Assembly (NCBI GenBank): GCA_902620895.1
Contig: CACNJU010000002.1
Location: 1-64,000 of the forward strand
From: an uncultured Prochlorococcus sp.
GTDB taxonomy: Bacteria; Cyanobacteriota; Cyanobacteriia; PCC-6307; Cyanobiaceae
Length of the DNA: 64,000 nt
Direction of reading: 5' to 3'
Of this stretch, positions 1 to 9,601 are shown one piece after another. The position numbers were made by a program, and so were the translations under genes. Each line of letters opens with the position of its first letter. Position 1 is the first letter of the stretch. A model generated the notes under the pieces. It saw only the letters and a program-made list of their open reading frames with translations. It made no database searches and had not been told where the DNA came from.

Positions 1-1399
1 AAGAACCAGTAAAACAACTCATCTCCAAATCTTTAATAGGGGAATCATTTATTATAGATTTACGCAAACTTTCAACATTTTGGTAAACAAGATTATCAAT
101 TCTAAGTTGATCAGCAATTTCACTTATTGTTCTATCGTGAGCTATTAATTCATCTCTTTTAGGCATATTAATTCCATAAACGTGAGGAAAACGAACAGGA
201 GGCGCAGCTGATGTAAAAAAAACTTTATTTGCTCCAGCATCTTTAGCCATCTGGACAATTTCTTTTGAAGTAGTACCTCTTACAATCGAGTCATCAACAA
301 TTAATACATTTTTATTTTTAAACTCTGCACTCATAGCATTTAATTTTTGCCTTACAGATTTCTTACGTTTCTGCTGACCAGGCATTATGAATGTTCTACC
401 AACATATCTATTTTTAAAAAAACCTTCCCTATATTCTATCCCTAATTGTCTTGCAACTTGCATTGCAGCAGGTCGAGAAGAATCAGGAATAGGCATGACT
501 ACATCAATATCTCCAGAATTGATTGTTTCTTTTATTGTTTCTGCTAGATAATCTCCCATCTTTAAACGAGCTTTATATACTGAAATTCCATTCATAATTG
601 AATCTGGCCTAGCTAAATAAACATATTCAAAGGCACAGGGAAATAACATTGGATTTTCAGAGCATTGCTTAGAAAAAAACTCCCCATTAAGATTTATAAA
701 AACAGCTTCTCCAGGATCAACATCTCTCACTATTTCATAATCGTTATTCTCAAGCACTAAAGATTCACTAGCAACCATCCACTCTTCTTTTTTTGTAGTT
801 AATGAAAATCTTTTTCCTATAACTAAAGGCCTAATTCCGAAAGGATCTCTAAATGCTAATAAACCATGTCCTGAAATTAGTGCAATTGAAGCATATGATC
901 CCTGAATTCTTTTATGTAAAGATTTGACAGCATTAAAAATAATATCAGGTTCTAATTCTTGGGTATTAATTTGTTCTTGTAATTCTGTCGCAAATACATT
1001 TAACAACATTTCAGTATCACTTGAAGAATTTGTATGCCGCTTATCAATACTGAATAATTGTTTTTCTAAATCTCTGGTATTTGTCAAATTTCCATTATGT
1101 ATCAAAACAATTCCATAAGGAGCATTAACGTAAAAAGGCTGGGCTTCTTCGACACTTTCTGCTGATCCCTTTGTTGCATACCTAACATGACCTAACCCAA
1201 TTTTGCCTATTAAATTCCTCATATCTCTAGTTCTATAGGCAGTATTGACCTGACCTTTAGCCTTATGTATATGAAAAACAGTATTTTCCATTGTGGCTAT
1301 ACCTGTTGAGTCTTGACCTCTATGCTGCAAAAGCAAAAGACTATCGTAAATTTGTTGATTTACATCATCTGAAGAAATAATTCCAACTATTCCGCACAT
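1..1399 (-). CDS. purF: Amidophosphoribosyltransferase, 3' end cut by window edge
   Basis: First committed step of purine synthesis: it transfers glutamine nitrogen to PRPP to give phosphoribosylamine. The start ATG is followed directly by Cys (MCGIVGI), the N-terminal nucleophile of class II glutamine amidotransferases. The PRPP-binding motif VLIVDDSIVRGTTS lies in the second half. About 466 codons are visible with no stop, so only roughly the last 20 residues of a normal ~485-residue protein lie outside the window. It sits 47 bases downstream of purL on the same strand, so the two are probably co-transcribed. The dnaN, PRC-barrel gene, purL, purF order is one I recall from Prochlorococcus. 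Confidence 0.95.
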   Translation of the reverse strand, partial: MCGIVGIISSDDVNQQIYDSLLLLQHRGQDSTGIATMENTVFHIHKAKGQVNTAYRTRDMRNLIGKIGLGHVRYATKGSAESVEEAQPFYVNAPYGIVLIHNGNLTNTRDLEKQLFSIDKRHTNSSSDTEMLLNVFATELQEQINTQELEPDIIFNAVKSLHKRIQGSYASIALISGHGLLAFRDPFGIRPLVIGKRFSLTTKKEEWMVASESLVLENNDYEIVRDVDPGEAVFINLNGEFFSKQCSENPMLFPCAFEYVYLARPDSIMNGISVYKARLKMGDYLAETIKETINSGDIDVVMPIPDSSRPAAMQVARQLGIEYREGFFKNRYVGRTFIMPGQQKRKKSVRQKLNAMSAEFKNKNVLIVDDSIVRGTTSKEIVQMAKDAGANKVFFTSAAPPVRFPHVYGINMPKRDELIAHDRTISEIADQLRIDNLVYQNVESLRKSIINDSPIKDLEMSCFTGS

Positions 1400-1446
1400 A
1401 ACTTAATGTCTTAAAAATTTTAGTAGTTGAGAAACAGTTTTCATAT

Positions 1447-3786
1447 TTAAAAGTAACCTGAAATACTATTATTAAATTTTTCGGATAATTCCTCAACCCT
1501 AATATTGCAGATATTTTTATCTTGAATTTTTATCTTAAGCATTTCATTAGATACATATCCTATTTTTTTTACATAAACACTTGATGGCCAATTTTTTTGA
1601 TTTTCTTTTAAATAATTAAGCCATTCATTTTGTTTCATTTTGCTAATTGAAAATATAATTCTAGAACCTCCTTCTGCAAACAATAAATTATCATCTCTAT
1701 TTAAATCTTTCTTTAATTCAATCTTTGCACCTTTTCCCGACAAAATACAAGACTCTGCTAAAGCTATAGCTAAACCACCATCGCTGATATCATGAGAAGA
1801 AACTACAAAACTTTTTGAAATAGCATTTCTTAAAAAACTCTGGCAAAACTTTTCATCCAGCAAATCTATTTTTGGAGGCCTACCTGAAATTTTTCCATGA
1901 AAATATTCCAAATAAGAACTAGCTGCAATTGTTGTATCTGATTTATGAGAACCAATTAACCAAATTTGATCATCAATATTTTTCCATTCACTACTTATAG
2001 CTTTGTCGACATTGTCTAACTTACCAATCATTCCAATAACTGGAGTAGGATTGATAGGAGTTATTATATTATCTTTATTTTTGGATTCATTATATAAAGA
2101 AACATTACCTCCTGTTACAGGAGTTTCCAATGCTTTACAGGCTTCGGCAATTGCATTACAAGAAGATGAAAGTTGCCAATATCCTATTTCGTTTTCCGGA
2201 GAAGAAAAATTTAAATTATTTGTAATTGCTACTGGTTCAGCACCAACACAACTAACATTTCTAGCGGATTCTGCCACAGCAGCGATAGTTCCTCTAAAAG
2301 GATCAAGAGCAACCCATCTACTATTACAATCAACTGAAGCAGCTACACCGGAGAATAGTTCACTTTTATTTTTTTTATTTTGTTCTCTTAGTCTTAATAC
2401 AGCTGCATCTGATTGTCCGGGTTTAAAAACTGTATTTGCCTGCACTTGAGAGTCATATTGTTTATAAATCCATCGTTTAGAAGCTATTGAGGGATTAGAG
2501 AGTAGTTTTAAAATGATTTCTGAATAAGAAAAATTCTTATTTTCCTTCAATGAAAATATTTTTTGCTCATAAATTTCTGGTAAATCATGTTCTTTCCATT
2601 CCCATTTCTTTAAAAGATAATCAGGTGGATTATTAATCACATTATGAAAATTAACAGGAGTATCATCAGACAAAGCAGAAGTAGGTATTTGGGCAACAAT
2701 TTTACCTTTATGAGAAATAATTACTTCATTAGTTTCAATAACTTGACCAATTACATTGGCATATAATCCCCACTTATTAAATTTTTTAATAAGATCATTA
2801 ATTTTTTCTTCTTTAACTACAAACAACATTCTCTCTTGCGATTCAGATAATAAATATTGGTATGGAGACATATCATCTTCTCTAGAAGGAACCAGATCTA
2901 AATCAATAGATATTCCTAATTTTCCGTTTGCAGCCATTTCTGCACTACTACATGTTAAACCTGCAGCACCCATATCTTGAGCTGCAATTACATCTCCTGT
3001 TTTAAAAGCATCCAAACAGGCTTCAATAAGACTTTTCTCAATAAATGGATCACCTACCTGAACTGCTGGTCTATCATCTAATGAGGTTGTTGTTAATTCT
3101 GAGCTAGCAAAACTAGCACCACCAACTCCATCTCTGCCAGTAGTATTACCAACATATAATACTGGTGATCCTATATTTTTAGCTCCAGAACAAACGATTT
3201 CATTAGTCTCTAAGAGTCCTAAAGCCATAACATTCACTAAAGGATTTCCGGAATAACTATCATCAAAATCTATTTCACCACCAACAGTCGGTACACCAAC
3301 ACAATTCCCATAATGGGCAATACCGGATACAACTCCTCGCAGTAAATCAACATTTGATGATTTATCAAGATTTCCAAATCTCAATGAATTCAATACTGCA
3401 ATTGGTCTCGCACCCATTGTAAATATATCTCTTAAAATCCCTCCTACACCTGTAGCCGCACCTTGAAAGGGTTCAATAGCAGAAGGATGATTATGACTTT
3501 CTATTTTAAAAACAAGTTTTTGATTATTTCCAACATCAATAACTCCAGCATTTTCTCCAGGTCCAACTAAAACATTTTTACCTTTAGTAGGAAATTTAGA
3601 TAGTAAAGGTTTAGAATTTCTATAACAACAATGTTCAGACCACATAACACCAAACATGCCTAATTCCGTTCTATTAGGTTTTCTTTTTAATCTTTTGCAA
3701 ATTTCTTCGTAATCATTAATTGTTAAATTTTCAACTTTCAGTGCCTCATTAAGATCATAAAGATCATGATTTTCTTGATTTATCAT
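1447..3786 (-). CDS. purL: Phosphoribosylformylglycinamidine synthase subunit II
   Basis: ATP- and glutamine-dependent FGAM synthase, step 4 of purine synthesis. At 779 residues it is the short bacterial form that works with separate PurS and PurQ subunits, neither of which is in this window. Visible family motifs are MWSEHCCYRNSKPLL near residue 48, KIESHNHPSAIEPFQGAATG near 94 and QDMGAAGLTCSSAEMAA near 266. The ATG start lies 3 bases after the stop of the upstream PRC-barrel-like gene, which points to translation from one dnaN-purF transcript. No truncation is seen. Confidence 0.97.
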   Translation of the reverse strand: MINQENHDLYDLNEALKVENLTINDYEEICKRLKRKPNRTELGMFGVMWSEHCCYRNSKPLLSKFPTKGKNVLVGPGENAGVIDVGNNQKLVFKIESHNHPSAIEPFQGAATGVGGILRDIFTMGARPIAVLNSLRFGNLDKSSNVDLLRGVVSGIAHYGNCVGVPTVGGEIDFDDSYSGNPLVNVMALGLLETNEIVCSGAKNIGSPVLYVGNTTGRDGVGGASFASSELTTTSLDDRPAVQVGDPFIEKSLIEACLDAFKTGDVIAAQDMGAAGLTCSSAEMAANGKLGISIDLDLVPSREDDMSPYQYLLSESQERMLFVVKEEKINDLIKKFNKWGLYANVIGQVIETNEVIISHKGKIVAQIPTSALSDDTPVNFHNVINNPPDYLLKKWEWKEHDLPEIYEQKIFSLKENKNFSYSEIILKLLSNPSIASKRWIYKQYDSQVQANTVFKPGQSDAAVLRLREQNKKNKSELFSGVAASVDCNSRWVALDPFRGTIAAVAESARNVSCVGAEPVAITNNLNFSSPENEIGYWQLSSSCNAIAEACKALETPVTGGNVSLYNESKNKDNIITPINPTPVIGMIGKLDNVDKAISSEWKNIDDQIWLIGSHKSDTTIAASSYLEYFHGKISGRPPKIDLLDEKFCQSFLRNAISKSFVVSSHDISDGGLAIALAESCILSGKGAKIELKKDLNRDDNLLFAEGGSRIIFSISKMKQNEWLNYLKENQKNWPSSVYVKKIGYVSNEMLKIKIQDKNICNIRVEELSEKFNNSISGYF

Positions 3787-3789
3787 TCT

Positions 3790-4497
3790 TTATATCCAAG
3801 GGTCATCTTCTTTTTTTTCACTAAATGACATGGCTGTTCGATCTTCATTATAAAAACTTTTATGTTTAAAATCTGCGTTTTTGCTAATATCTTCATCTTC
3901 TTCAAGCCATTCCTCTAATCTATTAGAAGCAATTTTTTTCATATCATCAAATTTATCAATAATTTTTTTTCCTTTTTGCATGAATTCATTTTTAATACTT
4001 GATTTTATTAAAGATAAATCATCTAAAGAATTACTTTCACAAAATACCAATCCCGGTTGTTGATCATTAATATTTTCAATATTTAATTTCCATCTACTAG
4101 AACCTGGAATTTTAATATTAGATCTAGAAACTAAGTAATATTTAATTATTCCAGTTTTCATTTCAAATAGAAAATCTGAAATTACGCCTATTTTTGATCC
4201 TTTTACATTTATTAGATTAGCTTGTATTAAAGTTGGAAATCTATTTAAAGTTGGTAAATCGGAAATAGCTGGATCACCTTTGACATAAATTTCATTATCT
4301 ATTATTTGAGTAATTTGATTTAATCGCCAAACATTTCTTTTTAAATCAAAATTTGAAGGGCGAGAGTACCATCCTAAAATTCGATGAACTGGAGGATGCA
4401 TCCAAACATTTTCACCATTTCCGTAATTAAGGATCATATCACCCTTAACACTATAATTTAGTAATTCACTTAGTAGAATTTCTTTAGGTAATTTCAA
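3790..4497 (-). CDS. PRC-barrel-like conserved protein between dnaN and purL
   Basis: A 235-residue protein. The part around residues 85-135 (DLPTLNRFPTLIQANLINV, then GSKIGVISDFLFEMKTG and YLVSRSNIKIPGSSRW) resembles a PRC-barrel: a small beta-barrel with a conserved turn and a strand pattern ending in YLVSR. The C-terminal third is charged and probably extended. The only start that keeps the whole frame is TTG, one base after the dnaN stop, so translational coupling to dnaN is likely. I recall a conserved cyanobacterial gene of unknown role at this place. A function in replication or photosynthesis cannot be read from the sequence. Confidence 0.85.
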   Translation of the reverse strand: MKLPKEILLSELLNYSVKGDMILNYGNGENVWMHPPVHRILGWYSRPSNFDLKRNVWRLNQITQIIDNEIYVKGDPAISDLPTLNRFPTLIQANLINVKGSKIGVISDFLFEMKTGIIKYYLVSRSNIKIPGSSRWKLNIENINDQQPGLVFCESNSLDDLSLIKSSIKNEFMQKGKKIIDKFDDMKKIASNRLEEWLEEDEDISKNADFKHKSFYNEDRTAMSFSEKKEDDPWI

Positions 4498-4498
4498 A

Positions 4499-5656
4499 TT
4501 AAGAACGAACCTGCACAGGCATAACTAAATAAGTAAAAGAATTGAGATTATCTTCTGGTACAAAAATAGCCGGAGTAGTTGCAACATTACACTTTAAAAG
4601 TACATTTTCAGAAGCAATAACTTTTAAACCTTCTAAGAGATATCTAACGTTAAATGCAATATCAAAATTTTCTCCAGAGTAAGAAACAGGTATTGATTCA
4701 TTTGCGTTTCCAATATCCTGAGCATCTGCGCTAATTGAAGCTAAATCTGTATTATCTAATTTAATCTTTACTACACTACTTTGCTGATCAGCCAAAACAG
4801 CAATTCTTTCTAGTGCATCGATTAATTTTTTTGTATTAAAATTCAGAATTTTAGAAAAAGAATCAGGAATTAATTGAGAATAATTAGGATAAGTACCTTC
4901 TAGGGTTCTTGTAGTAATTATTTGGTTAGAAGAAATAAATACTACCTGACCTTTGTCATAAAAAAGTTTTATTGAGTTTTCTGAGCTTCTCAAAGATACT
5001 AGTTTTTCAATTTCTCTTAATGATCTAGTAGGAATAGTTACAGACAAACCATCATCATTTGAAGATAGATTTTCTTTATTTTCGATATTTTCTTCATTGC
5101 CAATTAAATTGACAGCCAATCTATGACCATCTGTAGAAGCAGATTCTAAATAATTCGATTTGAATGTGAAATTTACACCTGTCAGTAATTGCTTGGAATC
5201 ATCATTACTACTAGCAAAAATTGTAGATTTTAAAGCTTTTAAAAAAGAACTTGGCTCAATATTCAAAGAAGTACCACTTTCAACAAATGGTAAGTTAGGA
5301 TACTCATCAGAGGGAATCCCTTTAAGATTAAAAGAACCTCTGTCACTTTTGATTAAGATATTGTCTGAATTCCCGTCAACTTCTATAGAGACTGGAGTCT
5401 CGTTAGGCAATTTGTTTACTATTTCGGATAAAAGTTTTGAAGGTATAGTAATAGCTCCGCTATTTTTAACAGTGCCATCAAAAGAAGTTTGAATTCCTAA
5501 ATTAAGATCAAATCCTGTCACGCTAATTTTATTGGTTCCTTCATCAGCTGTTAAAAGTATATTTGCGAGAATTGGATGCGATGGTCTTGAAGCAACTGCT
5601 TTGCTCACTAGTTGTATAGCATTATTCAATTCATTTTGATTACAAATAATTTCCAT
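4499..5656 (-). CDS. dnaN: DNA polymerase III sliding clamp, beta subunit
   Basis: Processivity clamp of the replicative polymerase, forming a ring dimer around DNA. Length of 385 residues is normal for the three-domain clamp. The start MEIICNQNELNNAIQLVSKAV and the C-terminal FTYLVMPVQVR match the family; the final residues form the edge of the pocket that binds polymerase and repair partners. The ATG is the first good start after the AT-rich intergenic stretch on its right. It heads a leftward run with the PRC-barrel-like gene, purL and purF. dnaA is not adjacent, as is usual in cyanobacteria. Confidence 0.97.
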   Translation of the reverse strand: MEIICNQNELNNAIQLVSKAVASRPSHPILANILLTADEGTNKISVTGFDLNLGIQTSFDGTVKNSGAITIPSKLLSEIVNKLPNETPVSIEVDGNSDNILIKSDRGSFNLKGIPSDEYPNLPFVESGTSLNIEPSSFLKALKSTIFASSNDDSKQLLTGVNFTFKSNYLESASTDGHRLAVNLIGNEENIENKENLSSNDDGLSVTIPTRSLREIEKLVSLRSSENSIKLFYDKGQVVFISSNQIITTRTLEGTYPNYSQLIPDSFSKILNFNTKKLIDALERIAVLADQQSSVVKIKLDNTDLASISADAQDIGNANESIPVSYSGENFDIAFNVRYLLEGLKVIASENVLLKCNVATTPAIFVPEDNLNSFTYLVMPVQVRS

Positions 5657-5993
5657 CGGAATTTGGAACTTTTTACAAATACAATATACTTTTTTCGTAA
5701 ATTAAATTCAATAAATTTATTCTTTACTTTTTTCTAATATAAAAATAAATAATAAAATAAAAAAATTAGTAGTAGTAGTTCTTGTGGGAACTGTGGAATT
5801 CTTTAATTAAATAGGTTGTCAACTTAGTTTACGTATAAAAAAATATGTGAAAAAAATTTTTTATTTGTTAAATAGTTTTCTCTTTATTAAAAAAATTTAA
5901 ATTTATTCAACAAATAAAATTAGTTATTATGTATTTTTCAACAAATGATGTACTTTTTTAAGTGATTTCCACAGACACTATTTGTTTTGGATT
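5657..5993. other. Probable replication origin region (oriC candidate) between thrC and dnaN
   Basis: A 337-base gene-free stretch, extremely AT-rich. DnaA-box-like 9-mers (cyanobacterial consensus TTTTCCACA, from memory) occur in reverse at 5783-5791 and 5792-5800 (back to back, 2 mismatches each) and 5846-5854 (1 mismatch), and forward at 5935-5943 and 5965-5973 (1 mismatch each). TTCAACAAAT occurs exactly at 5906-5915 and 5937-5946, 31 bases apart, with an inverted near-copy at 5863-5872. A/T tracts at about 5834-5910 could be the unwinding element. A small hairpin (AGTTC/GAACT) lies at 5777-5792. The dnaN promoter must also lie here. No ORF is supported. Confidence 0.6.
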
Positions 5994-7097
5994 TTAATAT
6001 CCTAAGATTTTAGTTATATTTTTTAATGAAGGTTCAATATTTTTCCTGAAAATAGCATCATTGTTTTTTATAGCGCAATCAGGATCTTTCAAGCCATTGC
6101 CAGTAAGAACACAAACAATAGTCGATTCTTTTTGAATTCTATTTTTATTTTTAATCAGTCCAGCAACTGATGCTGCACTGGCAGGTTCACAAAATATTCC
6201 CTCTTTGGCAAGAATTTTATAAGCATTGATTATTTCTTTATCTGTAACTGCTTGAAAGTCTCCTTTACTCTCTTTTCTCACTTTTTTAGCTTTTTCTCTA
6301 TTTACAGGATTCCCAATTCTTATTGCAGTTGCAATTGTTTCTGGATCTTTAACTATTATATTGTTTACTAATGGAGCAGAGCCTTCGGATTGAAAACCCA
6401 TCATTATTGGCAACTTTAAATTTCTTTTTATCTTTGAATATTCTTTAAATCCCATCCAATAAGCAGTTATATTTCCTGCATTACCCATTGGAATACAAAG
6501 CCAATCAGGAGCTTGACCTAAGTCATCAACTATTTCAAAAGCTGCCGTCTTTTGTCCTTGTATCCGATATGGATTAACAGAATTAACAAGTTCTATAGGA
6601 TTTTCTGCGGATAAATCTCTCACAATTTCAAGAGCCTTATCAAAGTTTCCATTAATAGATATTATCTCAGCGCCATACATTAATGCCTGCGCAAGCTTTC
6701 CTTGTGCAACAAATCCTTCTGGGATTAAAACATAAGGTTTTAATCCTCCTCTCGAAGCATATGCTGCAGCTGCAGCAGAGGTGTTTCCAGTACTTGCACA
6801 AATTACTGCTTCACGGCCTTCTTCTTTTGCTTTGCTAATTGCCATAGTCATTCCACGATCTTTAAAAGATCCTGTTGGATTAAGACCATCATATTTTAAA
6901 AAAACTTTTGTTCCATTTCCTATTAGGTTGCTAATTGACTCGCTTAGAATTAGTGGTGTATTTCCTTCATTGAGGGAAATTATAGGAGTCTTCTTTGTAA
7001 CTGGAAGATATTGTTTATAAGCTTCTATAAGACCGGGCCATCTTTTTTTTCTGTAGTTAATACGTAGTTTATTTTTGATTTTATTTAATAACACCAT
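5994..7097 (-). CDS. thrC: Threonine synthase
   Basis: PLP enzyme converting O-phosphohomoserine to threonine. The PLP lysine is K79 in [12 protein letters not shown], and the glycine-rich phosphate-binding loop is [13 protein letters not shown] near residue 101. At 367 residues it belongs to the short bacterial class, without the N-terminal domain of the long form. The ATG start is used. Its own stop faces the origin candidate, so it lies at the end of a leftward run: ABC1-kinase gene, DUF1400 gene, thrC, with only 6 bases between the last two. Confidence 0.95.
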   Translation of the reverse strand: MVLLNKIKNKLRINYRKKRWPGLIEAYKQYLPVTKKTPIISLNEGNTPLILSESISNLIGNGTKVFLKYDGLNPTGSFKDRGMTMAISKAKEEGREAVICASTGNTSAAAAAYASRGGLKPYVLIPEGFVAQGKLAQALMYGAEIISINGNFDKALEIVRDLSAENPIELVNSVNPYRIQGQKTAAFEIVDDLGQAPDWLCIPMGNAGNITAYWMGFKEYSKIKRNLKLPIMMGFQSEGSAPLVNNIIVKDPETIATAIRIGNPVNREKAKKVRKESKGDFQAVTDKEIINAYKILAKEGIFCEPASAASVAGLIKNKNRIQKESTIVCVLTGNGLKDPDCAIKNNDAIFRKNIEPSLKNITKILGY

Positions 7098-7103
7098 GGT
7101 TGT

Positions 7104-7676
7104 TTAATTTGTTTTGATTTTTTCTAGAGGAGAATTGGTGAAAAAGGTTAATAATTCTGAAATCGATTCTACTTTATTCATAACTTTGCTCAAAGCACTG
7201 ACATCTAAAATTACAGTTTTCGTTGGATATCCTTCAAAAAAATTTATTAGATTTATTTTTCCATTTCCTATATTAATTCCTTGAATTACGCTTGCTCTGA
7301 GGGCCAACACGCCTGTTTTTTCATCAGTTGCTTTGGATGGGTGAATAATAGATGAAAGTCTTGTTAAAAAAACATTTCCTATTTCAGAATTTACTAACTT
7401 GCTTGCAATGGTAATGGGAACTTCAAAATCTTTATTCAAAATCTTTCTAATTTCTCTATCGGTAGACCCGGTTGCTTTTAAAATTCTTTTTAATTTTTTT
7501 GTGGATTTACCTTCTTTAGCAAAAGCTTTTAAAGAATTTACTTTAATTGTTCTAGAAAATATGCTGTATGTGATTTTAATTTCTTCAGCAGCATTAGCTT
7601 TTGGAACTTTAAAAAATAATGGAGAAATCACTAAAATAAAAAATATTTTAAATATTAATAATTTACTAAACTTCAT
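7104..7676 (-). CDS. Exported DUF1400-domain protein
   Basis: A 190-residue protein. A Sec signal peptide is clear: short basic N-end (MKFSKLL), hydrophobic core to about residue 24, and a cleavage site after ANA near residue 29. The mature part (EEIKITYSIFSRTIKVNSLK, later REIRKILNK and SSIIHPSK) matches what I know as DUF1400, a cyanobacterial domain often placed ahead of an alpha/beta hydrolase. No hydrolase catalytic motif is present here, so this looks like the domain alone. It starts directly at the stop of the ABC1 gene, hence coupled translation. Function unknown; periplasmic location inferred. Confidence 0.85.
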   Translation of the reverse strand: MKFSKLLIFKIFFILVISPLFFKVPKANAAEEIKITYSIFSRTIKVNSLKAFAKEGKSTKKLKRILKATGSTDREIRKILNKDFEVPITIASKLVNSEIGNVFLTRLSSIIHPSKATDEKTGVLALRASVIQGINIGNGKINLINFFEGYPTKTVILDVSALSKVMNKVESISELLTFFTNSPLEKIKTN

Positions 7677-9533
7677 TTAGATATTTGCACCAGCCGCAAT
7701 CTTAACAAGTCTTACTACTCCTTTTTCAGTTACTTTTTGTGCAATTTTTATCCCCATTTCTTTTATATAGGGCTCATTTATAAGTCTCGGAACCCTTTTT
7801 AGAAAAATATCAATTGAATAGCCGGGTACTTTTTGTAAAATCTCTAAAAAATTTCTCAATGGCTCAACATACATTATAAGGTCACCCAAATTATTATTTT
7901 CGTTCATAGTATTTAATTTAAGTGATTGTGGAAGATAATTATTCAAACTTTTCAATATTTTTAGACTAAGTAAATCTATCTGATTTGTTAAACCTTCAAC
8001 TATCTCATTTCTAAGAAATCCTCCATTTGGAGAAAAGAGAAGATCTATAACTTCATCTAAAAGCTTTTCTAAATCGAGATTTGTTTGCTTTGCAGCGTTA
8101 GAAAGAAGATCTTCTAAACGGTCCCATTTAAAATTTTTATTATCAAAAAGCATTTCTTTAAGGCTTTCCCTTAATTGTGGATCAGGGTCTTCCATTAATC
8201 TTCTTGCAAAGTATGGATAAGCTGCACCTAATATTTTGAAGTTTGGATCTACGCTTAAAGCTATTCCCTCTAATGTAAGTAATGATCTAATTATAAGTGC
8301 ATAATATGGGGGAAGTCTGAAAGGGAATTTATACATAACACCAGACATATCGTCTGTGACGCTTTTAAAATCCATTTTAGAAACACCTTGTTCAACGGCA
8401 TTAATGAAGACATCTTGAAATGCTGGAACAATGGGCTCTAGATTAACTTCCTCTGACAAAAATCCCAATTTTACGAAATCTTGAGATAATTTATCGAAGT
8501 TTTTATTTACTAAATGTACTACTGCTTGAATTAATCCTGATCTAGATTCTCTAGAAACTTCGCTCATCATTCCAAAATCTAGATAACATAATCTTCCATC
8601 TTCTAAAGCTAATAAATTACCTGGATGAGGATCTGCATGAAAAAAACCATGCTCTAAAAGCTGTTCTAAACTGCATTGCACCCCTATATCAATCATTTCA
8701 TCAGGATTAATTCCTAATTTTCTTACATCTTCTAAATTTGTTAATTTTGTACCGTTTATCCATTCCATTGCTAAAACTCTTCTTGAAGTTATTTTTTTAT
8801 AAATTTTCGGTACGGCAATCATTTTGTTATGTTTATGCAGTTCTCTAAATTTTTCTGCATTTGCAGCTTCGTTTAGATAATCCATCTCTTCAAAAACTCT
8901 CTTGCCTAATTCATCAATCAAAGCAACTAAATCACTTCTTATTAATCCGATATTGTTTTTTAGCCAATAAGCAATATTTCTAACTATGTAAAGATCTAAG
9001 GTTATTTGTTCTCTTAAACCTGGCCGTTGCACTTTTATTGCAACGATCTCTTCATTTTTTAATTTAGCTTTATGCACTTGCCCTAACGAAGCAGCTGAAA
9101 TTGGCTCTTTATCAATTTCTAGAAAAATCTCATTTATTTTGTATCCTAAATCTTCTTCTATTAATTCCATAGCTTTATCGCCATCAAATCCAGGGAGTTG
9201 ATCTTGTAATTCAGATAATTCTTCCAGAAGAATACCTGGGATTATATCAGGTCTTGTTGATAAAGCTTGGCCTGCTTTAACAAATGCAGGTCCTAGTTCT
9301 ACCAACAAATTTGTTAATTCTTTTGCTCTAAATCTTGCTTGCTCTTCATTTTTCAATCTTCCAGTTAATTTATCCCACCCAACAGAAAAAATGTAAGCAA
9401 AAATAGGTATGAGTGTTTGCCAAAGTCTTTTTAAAAGTCTTTTAGGATTTTTTTTGTAAATTTTAGAAATTGTATCTGGATCATAATTTAAGAGTCCAGA
9501 TACCTCAATAAAATCAGTAAAATCTTCTTTCAT
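7677..9533 (-). CDS. ABC1/UbiB (AarF) family atypical kinase-like protein
   Basis: A 618-residue member of the ABC1K family, linked in other organisms to quinone and isoprenoid-lipid metabolism and, in plastids, to plastoglobules. Motifs in order: KAGQALSTRPD near residue 101 (the family-specific KxGQ), AASLGQVHKA near 156, VAIKVQRPG near 174, FHADPHPGNLL near 298 (catalytic loop) and YLDFGM near 318 (metal-binding DFG). All key residues are present, so ATPase or kinase activity is plausible. The C-terminal third has no family signature I can name. Divergent from recN, with a spacer of under 70 bases. Confidence 0.93.
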   Translation of the reverse strand: MKEDFTDFIEVSGLLNYDPDTISKIYKKNPKRLLKRLWQTLIPIFAYIFSVGWDKLTGRLKNEEQARFRAKELTNLLVELGPAFVKAGQALSTRPDIIPGILLEELSELQDQLPGFDGDKAMELIEEDLGYKINEIFLEIDKEPISAASLGQVHKAKLKNEEIVAIKVQRPGLREQITLDLYIVRNIAYWLKNNIGLIRSDLVALIDELGKRVFEEMDYLNEAANAEKFRELHKHNKMIAVPKIYKKITSRRVLAMEWINGTKLTNLEDVRKLGINPDEMIDIGVQCSLEQLLEHGFFHADPHPGNLLALEDGRLCYLDFGMMSEVSRESRSGLIQAVVHLVNKNFDKLSQDFVKLGFLSEEVNLEPIVPAFQDVFINAVEQGVSKMDFKSVTDDMSGVMYKFPFRLPPYYALIIRSLLTLEGIALSVDPNFKILGAAYPYFARRLMEDPDPQLRESLKEMLFDNKNFKWDRLEDLLSNAAKQTNLDLEKLLDEVIDLLFSPNGGFLRNEIVEGLTNQIDLLSLKILKSLNNYLPQSLKLNTMNENNNLGDLIMYVEPLRNFLEILQKVPGYSIDIFLKRVPRLINEPYIKEMGIKIAQKVTEKGVVRLVKIAAGANI

Positions 9534-9601
9534 AACTTTATATATTGAAAACCTTTATTTTTTTTAAAAAGAAGTTAATTTTTTTATATGGAAGATTTAT
9601 C

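Noticed and set aside
2003-2449. 148-codon frame antisense to purL
   Set aside because: Fully inside purL, with no independent support.
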